DNA of 18,251 nucleotides from positions 1 to 18,251 of the forward strand of contig CAJUGR010000022.1 in the NCBI GenBank assembly GCA_910586285.1, read 5' to 3'. This DNA comes from an uncultured Erysipelotrichaceae bacterium. Its GTDB lineage: Bacteria > Bacillota_I > Bacilli_A > Erysipelotrichales > Erysipelotrichaceae. Shown in pieces: positions 6,709 to 13,748 of this stretch. The notes beneath the pieces are model-generated. The model made no database searches. It was not told where the DNA came from and saw nothing but the letters and a program-made list of their open reading frames with translations. The position numbers and the translations under genes were made by a program. Numbering within the stretch: the first letter of the stretch is position 1; every line of letters begins with the position of its first letter.

Positions 6709-8007
6709 TTATTCACTCACATGGATAGCTTTCAAAAACGCATCGCTTAATTCTGTTATAATAACTTCTCGTTCTTTCTTCCATATGCGTGCATCCTCTG
6801 CATTGGTTATATAAATAAAATTAATTGATACGGCCTGCATACCGCAACGCGAGGATTGAACTACCTCCGCATTTTCTTTCGCCGCATCGGAAAACTGACC
6901 GGCTGCGCTGATACGACCGCCGCTTTCACGTAAGCTTGGCAACATATCATAGATTTCTTTGCCATCGGCACCGGCCGCAGTATTGCTTGCTCCAACCCCG
7001 GAATTGCGCTGAAACCATGAATTGAGGTCACTGCCGGATAACGAAGTATTCTTCGTTAATTCATACATCAGCGTATTGGCTAACGTTGCAGAAGAATAGT
7101 TAGAATAAATGATTTCCGTTCCCGAATCCACCGACTGCGCCGAACTGTTCATTCCCAATTCCAAATAATACTTCGCATGAGAAGCATACGCCTTCTGCAT
7201 GATGCCCTCTTTCCCGTAATAGCCAAGAATATCATCATGCTTGTCTTTGGCCAACATCACCTTCAAGCCATGCTTTTCCAATTCACCTTTTAGCTGTTCT
7301 GCGGCCCATTGCATTTCTACACTTTCATCCAATCCGTTTGCATTGCCGGCAGACTGCACAACACCGTTTATCAAACGCTGACCATAAGGGTCGATAAAAA
7401 TATCATACACATCCGCTTGCACATCCGCTTCTTCAATTTTCAAAAACAGATCGTGATTCGCTGAAGCCGGACCAATCAAATCGGCATCTCCTATTAAAGT
7501 GGCAACCTTTACTTTACCGTTGCGCGTGACACCGTAAAACGGTTGAGATGTCATCGCTTCATCGTATACAAGACGCTTTTCTACGTTTTCATCGCGAATG
7601 CTCAAAGCATAAAAGCCCGGCTCCAATTCCGGTAAATCAATTTGACGATCGGCTCGATCTTCCATCGTATACGTAACCGATTCATCGCTGCACAAATCTC
7701 TCAAAGTGATACTCTTGCGACGCACATCATTTTTTGTGCCTGCTTCATAATCCTTCGCAAATAAATTCAAACTTTCTCCATAAAACAAATAATCGCTGAT
7801 CATGTAGCTGTCCTTTTCTTTTGATTGCAGCTTTTCCGCAGTTTGTTCCACATCTAAGCCGCAGATTGTAAAAGGCTCTTCCTTCGAGGACGCATGATGA
7901 TTATAAAGTCGATATCCCCAAACCGCACCGAAAACAACTGCCAAAACAATGCAGCCTAAGACAATTTCACGAGTATGTTTTTGTTTTTTCGGCGGTACAT
8001 ATGCCAT
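6709..8007 (-). CDS. Membrane-anchored N-acetylmuramoyl-L-alanine amidase (amidase_3) homologue lacking catalytic residues
   Basis: The 432-aa product has a short cytoplasmic start (PPKKQKHTR), one membrane helix (about 15-33), a region of unknown fold (about 45-195) and an amidase_3-like domain (about 200-430). The domain shows the family scaffold: IDP at 205-207, ESVEMQWAAEQL at 228-239, HGLKVML at 246-252, GTEIIY at 296-301 and ITNAEDARI at 400-408. The residues that make active family members work are mostly gone. The IDPGHGG motif reads IDPYGQR, so the first zinc His is missing. The IHAN-type motif reads LGMN, so the second zinc His is Gly285. The catalytic Glu of 'VLVEVGFISN' reads VSINFIYITN, giving Asn396. 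Only the Glu ligand (E228) remains. It is probably a non-enzymatic peptidoglycan-binding or regulatory protein outside the cell membrane. A strong ribosome binding site (AAAGGAGGT) supports the start. It lies 20 nt after licD and 22 nt before the chosen ABC-F ATG. Confidence 0.78.
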   Translation of the reverse strand: MAYVPPKKQKHTREIVLGCIVLAVVFGAVWGYRLYNHHASSKEEPFTICGLDVEQTAEKLQSKEKDSYMISDYLFYGESLNLFAKDYEAGTKNDVRRKSITLRDLCSDESVTYTMEDRADRQIDLPELEPGFYALSIRDENVEKRLVYDEAMTSQPFYGVTRNGKVKVATLIGDADLIGPASANHDLFLKIEEADVQADVYDIFIDPYGQRLINGVVQSAGNANGLDESVEMQWAAEQLKGELEKHGLKVMLAKDKHDDILGYYGKEGIMQKAYASHAKYYLELGMNSSAQSVDSGTEIIYSNYSSATLANTLMYELTKNTSLSGSDLNSWFQRNSGVGASNTAAGADGKEIYDMLPSLRESGGRISAAGQFSDAAKENAEVVQSSRCGMQAVSINFIYITNAEDARIWKKEREVIITELSDAFLKAIHVSE

Positions 8008-8027
8008 GGAGATACCTCCTTTCCACG

Positions 8028-8837
8028 CTACAATTCGGCATCCCGAATATGCTTTGGCCGTTGTTCCTTTAACGGCGGATAACTCATATGATTCTTCGAT
8101 ACTTCCACATCCAGCATGATGTGAGGATTACGGGGAATCGGTAACATCGTATCTTCAAATTTCACATATTGAAGCGGAAACACACTGTCACGGGGATAGC
8201 GCACCGGTTCAAGCAAAGAATTAAAACACCATGTCAGGGCATAGCCGATCGTATCACTGTCATAATTGCGCTTTCCGTAATGACGGGCGTTTTTCATAAA
8301 CAAATTCTTTAACGCTTTCGGATTCATACCGATATTTTCCAATGCCGTAATCATTCCCATTAAAATCACGTTGGTCAAACGGGGAGGTAAGTCCTGTGAG
8401 CGTTTCATTGATACTTCATCACAGACAAACACATCGATAAACAGGCCATCACCATACGGACATTTGTTTTTTAACAGCGTATTATATTCTTTGATATGAG
8501 TCCCTTTCAATATGAGTTTTGCCGGTACACAGGGATTGAATCGATCATCCGTTTCATAACATTGAAAAACGTATTTATCATCAAGATCTGCCAATGCGAC
8601 CTTTAAAAAGCGTTCATAATCTTTTCTTAACATGCCGATATCCATATCATCATCCCATGGAATAAATCCGCCGTGGCGAACAGCGCCTAAGGCACTGCCT
8701 CCCACTAGCCAATATGGAATGTTGTGCTTACGCAATACAGCATCAAGATCCTTCATCATACTGAGTAATACTCTATGAATATCGCTGACACAGATAACAG
8801 TGCCGTCATCGTGCTTCGCAATGACATATTTTTCCAT
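8028..8837 (-). CDS. LicD-family phosphotransferase (nucleotidyltransferase fold)
   Basis: The 269-aa product is a LicD protein. The family adds phosphocholine or related phospho-groups to teichoic acids, glycans or lipopolysaccharide at the cytoplasmic face. The signature GGSALGAVRHGGFIPWDDD lies at 46-64 and continues MDIGM, with the metal-binding Asp residues typical of nucleotidyltransferases. A second conserved segment, PYGDGLFIDVFVCDE, follows the usual spacing. No choline uptake or activation genes (licA-C) are in the window, so the transferred group is unknown. The longest frame starts at 8849, but that ATG sits 5 nt after the -10 box and would be at or beside the transcription start. 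The ATG at 8835-8837 (MEKYVIAKHDDG) has GGTG 6 nt upstream and is more likely. This is the first gene of the licD, amidase-like, ABC-F operon. Confidence 0.87.
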   Translation of the reverse strand: MEKYVIAKHDDGTVICVSDIHRVLLSMMKDLDAVLRKHNIPYWLVGGSALGAVRHGGFIPWDDDMDIGMLRKDYERFLKVALADLDDKYVFQCYETDDRFNPCVPAKLILKGTHIKEYNTLLKNKCPYGDGLFIDVFVCDEVSMKRSQDLPPRLTNVILMGMITALENIGMNPKALKNLFMKNARHYGKRNYDSDTIGYALTWCFNSLLEPVRYPRDSVFPLQYVKFEDTMLPIPRNPHIMLDVEVSKNHMSYPPLKEQRPKHIRDAEL

Positions 8838-8854
8838 GTGCTTCACCATGTATA

Positions 8855-8883
8855 ATTATAAAAGAAACCACAGAAAACCTCAA
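8855..8883 (-). promoter_or_regulatory. SigA-type promoter of the licD, amidase-like, ABC-F operon
   Basis: TTGAGG (8878-8883) and a perfect TATAAT (8855-8860) on the minus strand are 17 nt apart. The expected transcription start falls at about the ATG at 8847-8849. The mRNA would be leaderless for that start, or have a leader of about 10 nt for the ATG at 8837. Confidence 0.75.
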
Positions 8884-8937
8884 GGCGTTCTGCCAATATA
8901 ACAAAATTGTGAGCATTGTCAAAGAGGATACGACAAC

Positions 8938-9180
8938 GTGAACACTCTCTTGAAAACCAAAGGGAAGAAGTTTCATGTGTGCTGTTCATCTGCTGTATAG
9001 CGGTGCTTTATACGCCAGTACATAATCCTCCGTATAAGACAATGAGGAATCACAAAGGATAAGCATCAATTTTGAACTATACTTATTTTTATCAATCAAA
9101 AAATCTAATTCATAACATTGATCCAACGCTTTCAATTCACGCATTCTTCCGATAAAACTATTACTGCCTCTACTGCTGCT
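8938..9180 (-). pseudogene. Relic of an AAA-type ATPase gene (P-loop ATPase, DUF234-associated type) with internal deletion and nonsense codon
   Basis: On the minus strand an open stretch of 64 codons starts at 9180. It reads FIGRMRELKALDQCYEL, followed directly by DFLIDKNKYSSKLMLILC and DSSLSYTEDYVLAYKAPLYSR, then TGA at 8986-8988. Beyond the stop, the same frame continues TAHMKLLPFGFQES. Both parts resemble one family, the P-loop ATPases that begin FIGRxxELxxL and later contain LxLILCGSSMSFME..VLGYKSPLYGRRTAQ.K..PF. In intact members about 100 residues lie between these parts, including the Walker A and B motifs, so an internal deletion joined them. The TGA falls where the second Arg of GRRTAQ belongs, consistent with CGA to TGA. 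No start codon is evident upstream of FIGR. The family assignment is by recalled sequence pattern. Confidence 0.7.
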
Positions 9181-9210
9181 CCAAAATCATAGAATTCATA
9201 TATTTTGGTT

Positions 9211-9279
9211 AATCATAATTAGGTAAATCGTGTTTGACTAAAATAAGAAGCACATAACCAACGATTTAATAATCATGAT
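9211..9279. repeat. Large imperfect inverted repeat in the asnS-licD intergenic region
   Basis: The left arm AATCATAATTAGGTAAATCGT (9211-9231 region) is nearly complementary to the right arm ACGATTTAATAATCATGAT (9261-9279). About 17 of 19 positions pair, with one bulge, around a 29-nt loop. The inner 8 bp, TAAATCGT with ACGATTTA, are perfect. It lies just downstream of the asnS terminator and upstream of the ATPase relic. It may be a small non-autonomous element remnant or a structured RNA. No target duplication is evident. Confidence 0.4.
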
Positions 9280-9308
9280 CTGACATAAATAACATCACAA
9301 AGTTTCTT

Positions 9309-9338
9309 AAAAAAAATGCCACAGTTCTTAACTGTGAC
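9309..9338 (-). terminator. Intrinsic terminator of asnS
   Basis: On the minus strand GTCACAGTT (9330-9338) pairs with AACTGTGGC (9318-9326), a 9-bp stem with one G-U pair and a 3-nt loop. The sequence then reads ATTTTTTTT. It lies 25 nt after the asnS stop codon. Confidence 0.9.
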
Positions 9339-9363
9339 ACTTATTACGATTTATATTGCTTAT

Positions 9364-10746
9364 TTAGAAAATCAAATTACGTGGTGTGCGCGGGAACGGC
9401 TCCACATCGCGAATGTTGGAAATGCCGCTGACATACATCAACATACGATCAAACCCCAGACCGAAGCCGGCATGCTTACAACCGCCGTAACGACGCAGAT
9501 CCATGTACCACTGCAGGCTTTCCTGATTCATCCCCATTTCCTCCATTCGCTGGGTCAGCACATCATAACGCTCTTCACGCTGACTGCCGCCGACCAGTTC
9601 GCCGACTCCCGGAACCAACAGATCACAAGCCGCAACCGTTTTACCATCATCGTTTAAACGCATATAAAAGGCTTTGATATCTTTCGGATAATCAGTTAAA
9701 AATACCGGACCGTTGACGACCTTTTCACACAAATAGCGCTCATGCTCACTCTGTAAGTCCATTCCCCATTCAATGCGATTATTGTCAAATTTCACATCAG
9801 CCTGCTTTAAAATCTCAATCGCTTCCGTATATGTCATGCGTTTGAACTCACTGTTTCGAACCGCACGAATTCGCTCAACACACTGTTTATCAATCATCTT
9901 CTCAAAGAATGCCATTTCTTCCGGCGCATTGGCTAAAATATAATCAATACAGTATTTGATCATATCTTCAATTAAATCCATATCATCTTCCAAATCCGCA
10001 AAGGCGATTTCCGGTTCAATCATCCAAAATTCACTGGCATGACGGGTGGTATTGGAATTCTCGGCACGAAATGTCGGTCCAAACGTATAAACATCACGGA
10101 AAGACATCGCAAAGGCCTCCACATGAAGCTGGCCAGATACGGTAAGTGATGCTTCTTTACCGAAAAAATCACCTTCGCTTTTCGGATCGCTTGTTTTCAC
10201 ATGAAAACACTCACCTGCCCCTTCGGCATCATTGCCGGTAATAATCGGAGTATGCACATAGACAAAGCCCTGATTTTGAAAGAACTCATGTATTGCCATC
10301 GACAATACCGAACGCAAGCGGAAAACTGCATAGAACGTATTGGCACGCGGACGTAAATGTGGGATTTCCCGCAGATATTCAAAACTGTGCCGTTTCTTTT
10401 GAAGCGGATAATCACCATCACACTTTCCTTCTGTCGTGATCTGTGTCGCAGCGATTTCAAAAGGCTGCTTATGATCCGGAGTGAGAACAAACTTACCCAT
10501 CACCGTAATTGCCGAACCCGTAGTCAGCTTCGACACCTCATGAAAGTTTGTCAATTCCTCCGTATAAACCAACTGTGCATTGCGGAAATACGTACCATCG
10601 TTCAATTCGATAAAACCAAGCTTGCCGCTACAACGATTGGTACGAATCCATCCCTGAAGCTGGACATATTCCAGCCCATCGATTTCCACCGGATTTTTGC
10701 CGAATACAATTTCATACAATTCGCGAATCACCATAAATTCAAACAT
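9364..10746 (-). CDS. asnS: Asparaginyl-tRNA synthetase
   Basis: The 460-aa cytoplasmic enzyme charges tRNA-Asn with asparagine and is a class IIb synthetase of normal length. The N-terminal OB-fold anticodon-binding domain covers about 25-105 (VQLQGWIRTNRCSGKLGFIELNDG region). The catalytic core follows. The family-typical PIITGNDAEGAGECF lies at 167-181, motif 2 FRAENSNTTRHASEF at 226-240, and motif 3 GFGLGFDRMLMY at 427-438. The AsnRS-specific insertion-free core and EGAGE favour AsnRS over AspRS. The start ATG has AAGGAGG 7 nt upstream. A T-box leader lies directly before it and a strong terminator after it. It follows rex on the same strand, so some read-through from rex is possible before the T-box decision point. 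Confidence 0.97.
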   Translation of the reverse strand: MFEFMVIRELYEIVFGKNPVEIDGLEYVQLQGWIRTNRCSGKLGFIELNDGTYFRNAQLVYTEELTNFHEVSKLTTGSAITVMGKFVLTPDHKQPFEIAATQITTEGKCDGDYPLQKKRHSFEYLREIPHLRPRANTFYAVFRLRSVLSMAIHEFFQNQGFVYVHTPIITGNDAEGAGECFHVKTSDPKSEGDFFGKEASLTVSGQLHVEAFAMSFRDVYTFGPTFRAENSNTTRHASEFWMIEPEIAFADLEDDMDLIEDMIKYCIDYILANAPEEMAFFEKMIDKQCVERIRAVRNSEFKRMTYTEAIEILKQADVKFDNNRIEWGMDLQSEHERYLCEKVVNGPVFLTDYPKDIKAFYMRLNDDGKTVAACDLLVPGVGELVGGSQREERYDVLTQRMEEMGMNQESLQWYMDLRRYGGCKHAGFGLGFDRMLMYVSGISNIRDVEPFPRTPRNLIF

Positions 10747-10771
10747 TGCTTTTCCTCCTTCGCTCTTCCAT

Positions 10772-10798
10772 AAAAAAACGCTCCTACATTCAGGAACG
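10772..10798 (-). terminator. Regulated terminator hairpin of the asnS T-box
   Basis: On the minus strand CGTTCCT (10792-10798) pairs with AGGAGCG (10779-10785), with one G-U pair and a 6-nt loop, followed by seven T. It competes with the antiterminator that contains the T-box sequence. Confidence 0.82.
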
Positions 10799-10998
10799 CA
10801 AATGATTTATCACGCGGTGCCATCCTGATTCGCAAGCCTTTTCCACTCACGCATCTTGATTTCATCGGTACATAACGCGTACCCCGCGAGACCGTCTACT
10901 TACTTTCTCCGGTTTAACTCCACAGGTGTTCTCCCTTACTGCCGCGATTGCGCTCGCACCTTACCGCAACTCGCTTGACGCTTTCATAAGTTTGTCCT
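10772..10998 (-). promoter_or_regulatory. T-box riboswitch leader of asnS
   Basis: The leader between rex and asnS carries the T-box sequence AGGATGGCACCGCG (10813-10826), one base off the usual AGGGTGGNACCGCG. The variable base after UGG is C, which pairs with a G discriminator base, as tRNA-Asn has. Upstream, in a long GC-rich stem region, GTTAAACCGG (10909-10918) contains AAC, the Asn codon (10912-10914), which I propose as the specifier. It is followed by GAAAGTAAGTAGACGG, typical of the end of stem I. Uncharged tRNA-Asn should stabilise the antiterminator and allow asnS expression. I did not fold the whole stem I. No strong separate promoter is visible. A weak TTGGTA-16-TAACAT lies in the end of rex. 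Confidence 0.88.
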
Positions 10999-11001
10999 GT
11001 T

Positions 11002-11631
11002 TCACTGTTTTGATGTTAACGAATTGGTCTCGAATACCAACTCCTGTATAGATGATACCACATCTACGGTCTTTAATACAACCCCTTTGGGTACTTGAAT
11101 ATGCTCATGAGTGAAATCCACCAAACCGATAATACCGCAATCAATCAAGCGATCTACCGTTGCCTGGATATCTTCAGAAATGGCTAAAATCGCAATTCGG
11201 CATCCGGAGGGCATACGTTGTTCCAATTCTTCCATCGGATAAACGGGGATATTAAAGCGTACCCCTTGGCGATCCGGATTGATATCAAATGCACATACGA
11301 TTTCACCGACCACATAATCCCACTTATTATACTTCATTAAGGCACGCCCCATATTACCGGCGCCGACCAAAATGATTTTCTCTTCAAAATCCATTCCCAG
11401 CTGGGCATTGAAAATTTCAATCAGCTTATCGATCTCATAACCAAAGCCCTGCTTCCCCAAACTGCCCAGAAACGAAAAATCACGGCGAATCGTTGTGGGT
11501 TCGATATTAACCACATCCGCTAATTCCTTGGACATGATCCGCTCCATACCGTTACGCTTCAGTTTACGCAGCGCTTTTAAATATACCGGATAACGCTGTA
11601 AGGTTGCTTTGGGGACATTTTTACCAGTCAT
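11002..11631 (-). CDS. rex: Redox-sensing transcriptional repressor Rex
   Basis: The 209-aa product senses the NADH/NAD+ ratio and represses fermentation and respiration genes when NADH is low. The N-terminal winged helix (about 1-75) has RYPVYLKALRKL (13-24), EPTTIRRDFSFLGSLGKQGFGY (44-65 region). The C-terminal Rossmann domain has GAGNMGRAL at 90-98 and the family-typical IAILAI and VVLKTVDVVSSIQEL segments. The frame is open to 11721 but would run through the promoter and into tsaD. The ATG at 11629-11631 (MTGKNVPKATLQRYP) fits known Rex starts and has AAAGGTG 6 nt upstream. It follows tsaD on the same strand but has its own promoter. The asnS T-box begins directly after its stop. Confidence 0.95.
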   Translation of the reverse strand: MTGKNVPKATLQRYPVYLKALRKLKRNGMERIMSKELADVVNIEPTTIRRDFSFLGSLGKQGFGYEIDKLIEIFNAQLGMDFEEKIILVGAGNMGRALMKYNKWDYVVGEIVCAFDINPDRQGVRFNIPVYPMEELEQRMPSGCRIAILAISEDIQATVDRLIDCGIIGLVDFTHEHIQVPKGVVLKTVDVVSSIQELVFETNSLTSKQ

Positions 11632-11647
11632 GTTCATCACCTTTATT

Positions 11648-11676
11648 ATTATAGCACAAATCGCGCTGTTTGTGAG
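11648..11676 (-). promoter_or_regulatory. rex promoter with extended -10 and overlapping dyad
   Basis: An extended -10 TGCTATAAT (TATAAT at 11648-11653) lies 16 nt before the rex ATG, with a poor -35 (CTCACA at 11671-11676, 17-nt spacing). Between them is a perfect inverted repeat CACAAA-N8-TTTGTG (11655-11674). It occupies the spacer and could be an operator. Known Rex sites read TTGTG-N-CACAA, so the half-sites here are arranged the other way round. Confidence 0.6.
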
Positions 11677-11680
11677 TATT

Positions 11681-12703
11681 TTATAAAATTGAACTTGTGA
11701 GTTCGAATCCCGGATCAGCACTCAAGGAAAAATCTGCCCGTACCCCATGACGATACGCAATACTGCCAGCCACCGCGATCATTGCCGCATTATCCGTACA
11801 ACAGGATAACGGTGGTACCACAAAGCGAATATCAGGGAATTCATTGCACAAATCTTGTTCCACCATCTCCCGCAAGCGCGAATTGGCTGCCACACCACCG
11901 GCCAACACCATCATTTTCGGTTGGTACTGACATAACGCAATACGCGTCGGAGTGAACAATTCACGCAGGGCACATTCCTGATATGAGCAGGCAAGATCAG
12001 CCGGTTCGAAAGTTTCATTGCGACGTTCACAACGAGCGATAAATTGCAGGACGCTGCTCTTTAATCCACTGAACGAAAAATCCAACTCCCGTTCGGTTTT
12101 GGGGGTCGCCAGCGGATAACACGCCTTTCCTTCTTTGGCCAAGCGATCCACGTAAACACCGCCGGGATAAGGCAGATTCAATACCCGCCCGACTTTATCA
12201 CCGGCTTCACCGATCGCATCATCTTGGGTCGTCCCCAATATGGTAAATTGCCATTCATCCGGCATATAAACCAATTCCGTATGGCCGCCGCTCACCACCA
12301 GCGCAAGCAACGGAAATTCCAGCTTTGTCACCAATGCATTGGCATAAATATGCCCGGCGATATGATGCACCGGCACCAATGGCTTACGAAACGCCCAAGC
12401 CAATGTTTTTGCTGCTTGAACCCCCACATGAAGACTGCCGATCAACCCGGGTCCTTGGGTGACCGCAATGGCATCCACATCCGCCACACTTAAGTGTGCA
12501 TTTTGTAATGCTTCCGCCAAAACCATCGAAATATTCTCCACGTGAATCCGGCTTGCGACTTCCGGCACCACACCGCCAAAATCCTTATGTACATCAATCT
12601 GGGTAGCCACAACATTTGCCAATACTTCCGTATCGCTGCGCACCATTGCCACTGCCGTTTCATCACAGCTTGATTCGATTCCCAATATGATCGTATCACT
12701 CAT
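11681..12703 (-). CDS. tsaD: tRNA N6-adenosine threonylcarbamoyltransferase TsaD
   Basis: The 340-aa product transfers the threonylcarbamoyl group onto A37 of ANN-decoding tRNAs, together with TsaB and TsaE. It belongs to the Kae1/YgjD ASKHA family. Visible marks are GIESSCDETAVA (8-19), PGLIGSLHVG (85-94), the metal-binding HHIAGH (113-118), VVSGGHTELV (136-145), GEAGDKVGR and, near the end, CCTDNAAMIA. Length is typical. The start overlaps the rimI stop in ATGA, with GGGAGG 9 nt upstream, so translational coupling is likely. It is the last gene of the femX-tsa operon. Confidence 0.97.
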   Translation of the reverse strand: MSDTIILGIESSCDETAVAMVRSDTEVLANVVATQIDVHKDFGGVVPEVASRIHVENISMVLAEALQNAHLSVADVDAIAVTQGPGLIGSLHVGVQAAKTLAWAFRKPLVPVHHIAGHIYANALVTKLEFPLLALVVSGGHTELVYMPDEWQFTILGTTQDDAIGEAGDKVGRVLNLPYPGGVYVDRLAKEGKACYPLATPKTERELDFSFSGLKSSVLQFIARCERRNETFEPADLACSYQECALRELFTPTRIALCQYQPKMMVLAGGVAANSRLREMVEQDLCNEFPDIRFVVPPLSCCTDNAAMIAVAGSIAYRHGVRADFSLSADPGFELTSSIL

Positions 12704-13146
12704 ACATAATTTCCTCCCAAAGGCTTAATCATCAAATGTCCGTCACTGCCGTCCTCATAGTAGCCCTTCCGGCATGCGGCCCTGATAAAGCCATATCGTT
12801 CATACAGCGCAATCGCTGCTTGATTATCCACACGTACTTCCAAACTGATATTTTCACACATTGCCCGTTCACATTCTTCGATCATGAAATCCATCAACTG
12901 TGATCCAAGGCCATGGCCTTGAACATCCGATGCCACTGCGATTCGTGCTAACTGGGCGGTTTCAAACGTAATCCAAAAATCGATGTAACCGCAAATACGC
13001 GCATCGGTTTCCAATACATATATTTGCGCAAAAGCATTATCTTTCCACTCGGATTCCCACATTTGCCGATGCCACGGTGAGGGAAAAAGTGCAGTTTCCA
13101 GCTTAAGCACAGCCTCAAAATCTTTTTCTTGCATGAAGCGAATCAT
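12700..13146 (-). CDS. rimI: RimI-type N-acetyltransferase (GNAT)
   Basis: The 148-aa product is a GNAT enzyme of the RimI type, which acetylates the N-terminal alanine of ribosomal protein bS18 in other bacteria. The acetyl-CoA loop VQGHGLGSQL is at 75-84 and the conserved SLEVRVDNQAAIALYERYGF at 101-120. The early FPSPW (21-25) is also typical. It overlaps tsaB by 4 nt (ATGA) and tsaD by 4 nt, the usual tsaB-rimI-tsaD order in Firmicutes. The specific substrate is inferred from family and context. Confidence 0.93.
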   Translation of the reverse strand: MIRFMQEKDFEAVLKLETALFPSPWHRQMWESEWKDNAFAQIYVLETDARICGYIDFWITFETAQLARIAVASDVQGHGLGSQLMDFMIEECERAMCENISLEVRVDNQAAIALYERYGFIRAACRKGYYEDGSDGHLMIKPLGGNYV

Positions 13147-13748
13147 TTTCGTACCTTATACGCATCGCTATCTTTCAAATAACGCGGGGTCAACGTATGA
13201 ATATTTTCAACCTTGCGCGCAAACGGCAAAATAACACAGAATTGTTGTGCCAGATGTAAAGGCTCTGAGCTGCGCTGAATCAGTTCACAATCGCCTACCC
13301 AGACACCATCATTCTTTGCGGCAATCGCCGCCACTTCTTCCAAGGTCAGAATTTGTTCGGCATCAATTTGTTTGCCTTCATGATAATGCGCAAAATAAGC
13401 CCGTTTACTGCGGGCATCCAACATGACATAACAATGAGGACGAAGTCCGGCATACAACTGACAGGTAGACACACAGAATAACGGCTTATTCATTGTCGTA
13501 CAGAAAACCTTTGCGACACTCATCGCAATGCGTACTCCGGTGTAGCTTCCCGGACCATCCGTAATCACAAGCTGATCAATATCCTCACTCTGCCATCCCG
13601 CTTCGCTCATACACTGAATCAACTGCGGAAACAACGTTTCACTTTGCCGCTTCCAGCACTCCTGCTCATAACATGCCTTGATTATTCCATCCTCGATAAG
13701 TACGATCACCAGATGTTTATGAGCGGAATCCAAACACAATGTTTTCAT
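13143..13748 (-). CDS. tsaB: t6A biosynthesis protein TsaB
   Basis: The 201-aa product is the non-catalytic ASKHA partner that scaffolds TsaD and TsaE in t6A synthesis. It begins with the usual LCLDSA and carries TDGPGSYTGVRIAM at 63-76, the family signature. It is slightly shorter than many TsaB proteins (about 220-240 aa), mainly in the C-terminal half, as expected for the Firmicute form. The ATG directly follows the tsaE stop codon (no gap), with GGAGGG about 8 nt upstream. Confidence 0.94.
   Translation of the reverse strand: MKTLCLDSAHKHLVIVLIEDGIIKACYEQECWKRQSETLFPQLIQCMSEAGWQSEDIDQLVITDGPGSYTGVRIAMSVAKVFCTTMNKPLFCVSTCQLYAGLRPHCYVMLDARSKRAYFAHYHEGKQIDAEQILTLEEVAAIAAKNDGVWVGDCELIQRSSEPLHLAQQFCVILPFARKVENIHTLTPRYLKDSDAYKVRK

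Noticed and set aside
9181..9208. CCAAAAT-N14-ATTTTGG with a central GAATTC
   Set aside because: The dyad is broken by four mismatched positions on each side of the centre and lies in AT-rich DNA. I judged it weaker than the neighbouring repeat at 9211-9279.
11699..11722. GAGTTCGAATCCCGG, which looks like a tRNA T-arm
   Set aside because: The flanking stem bases do not pair, no other tRNA arms are present, and the bases encode the conserved C-terminus of TsaD (DPGFELTSS).
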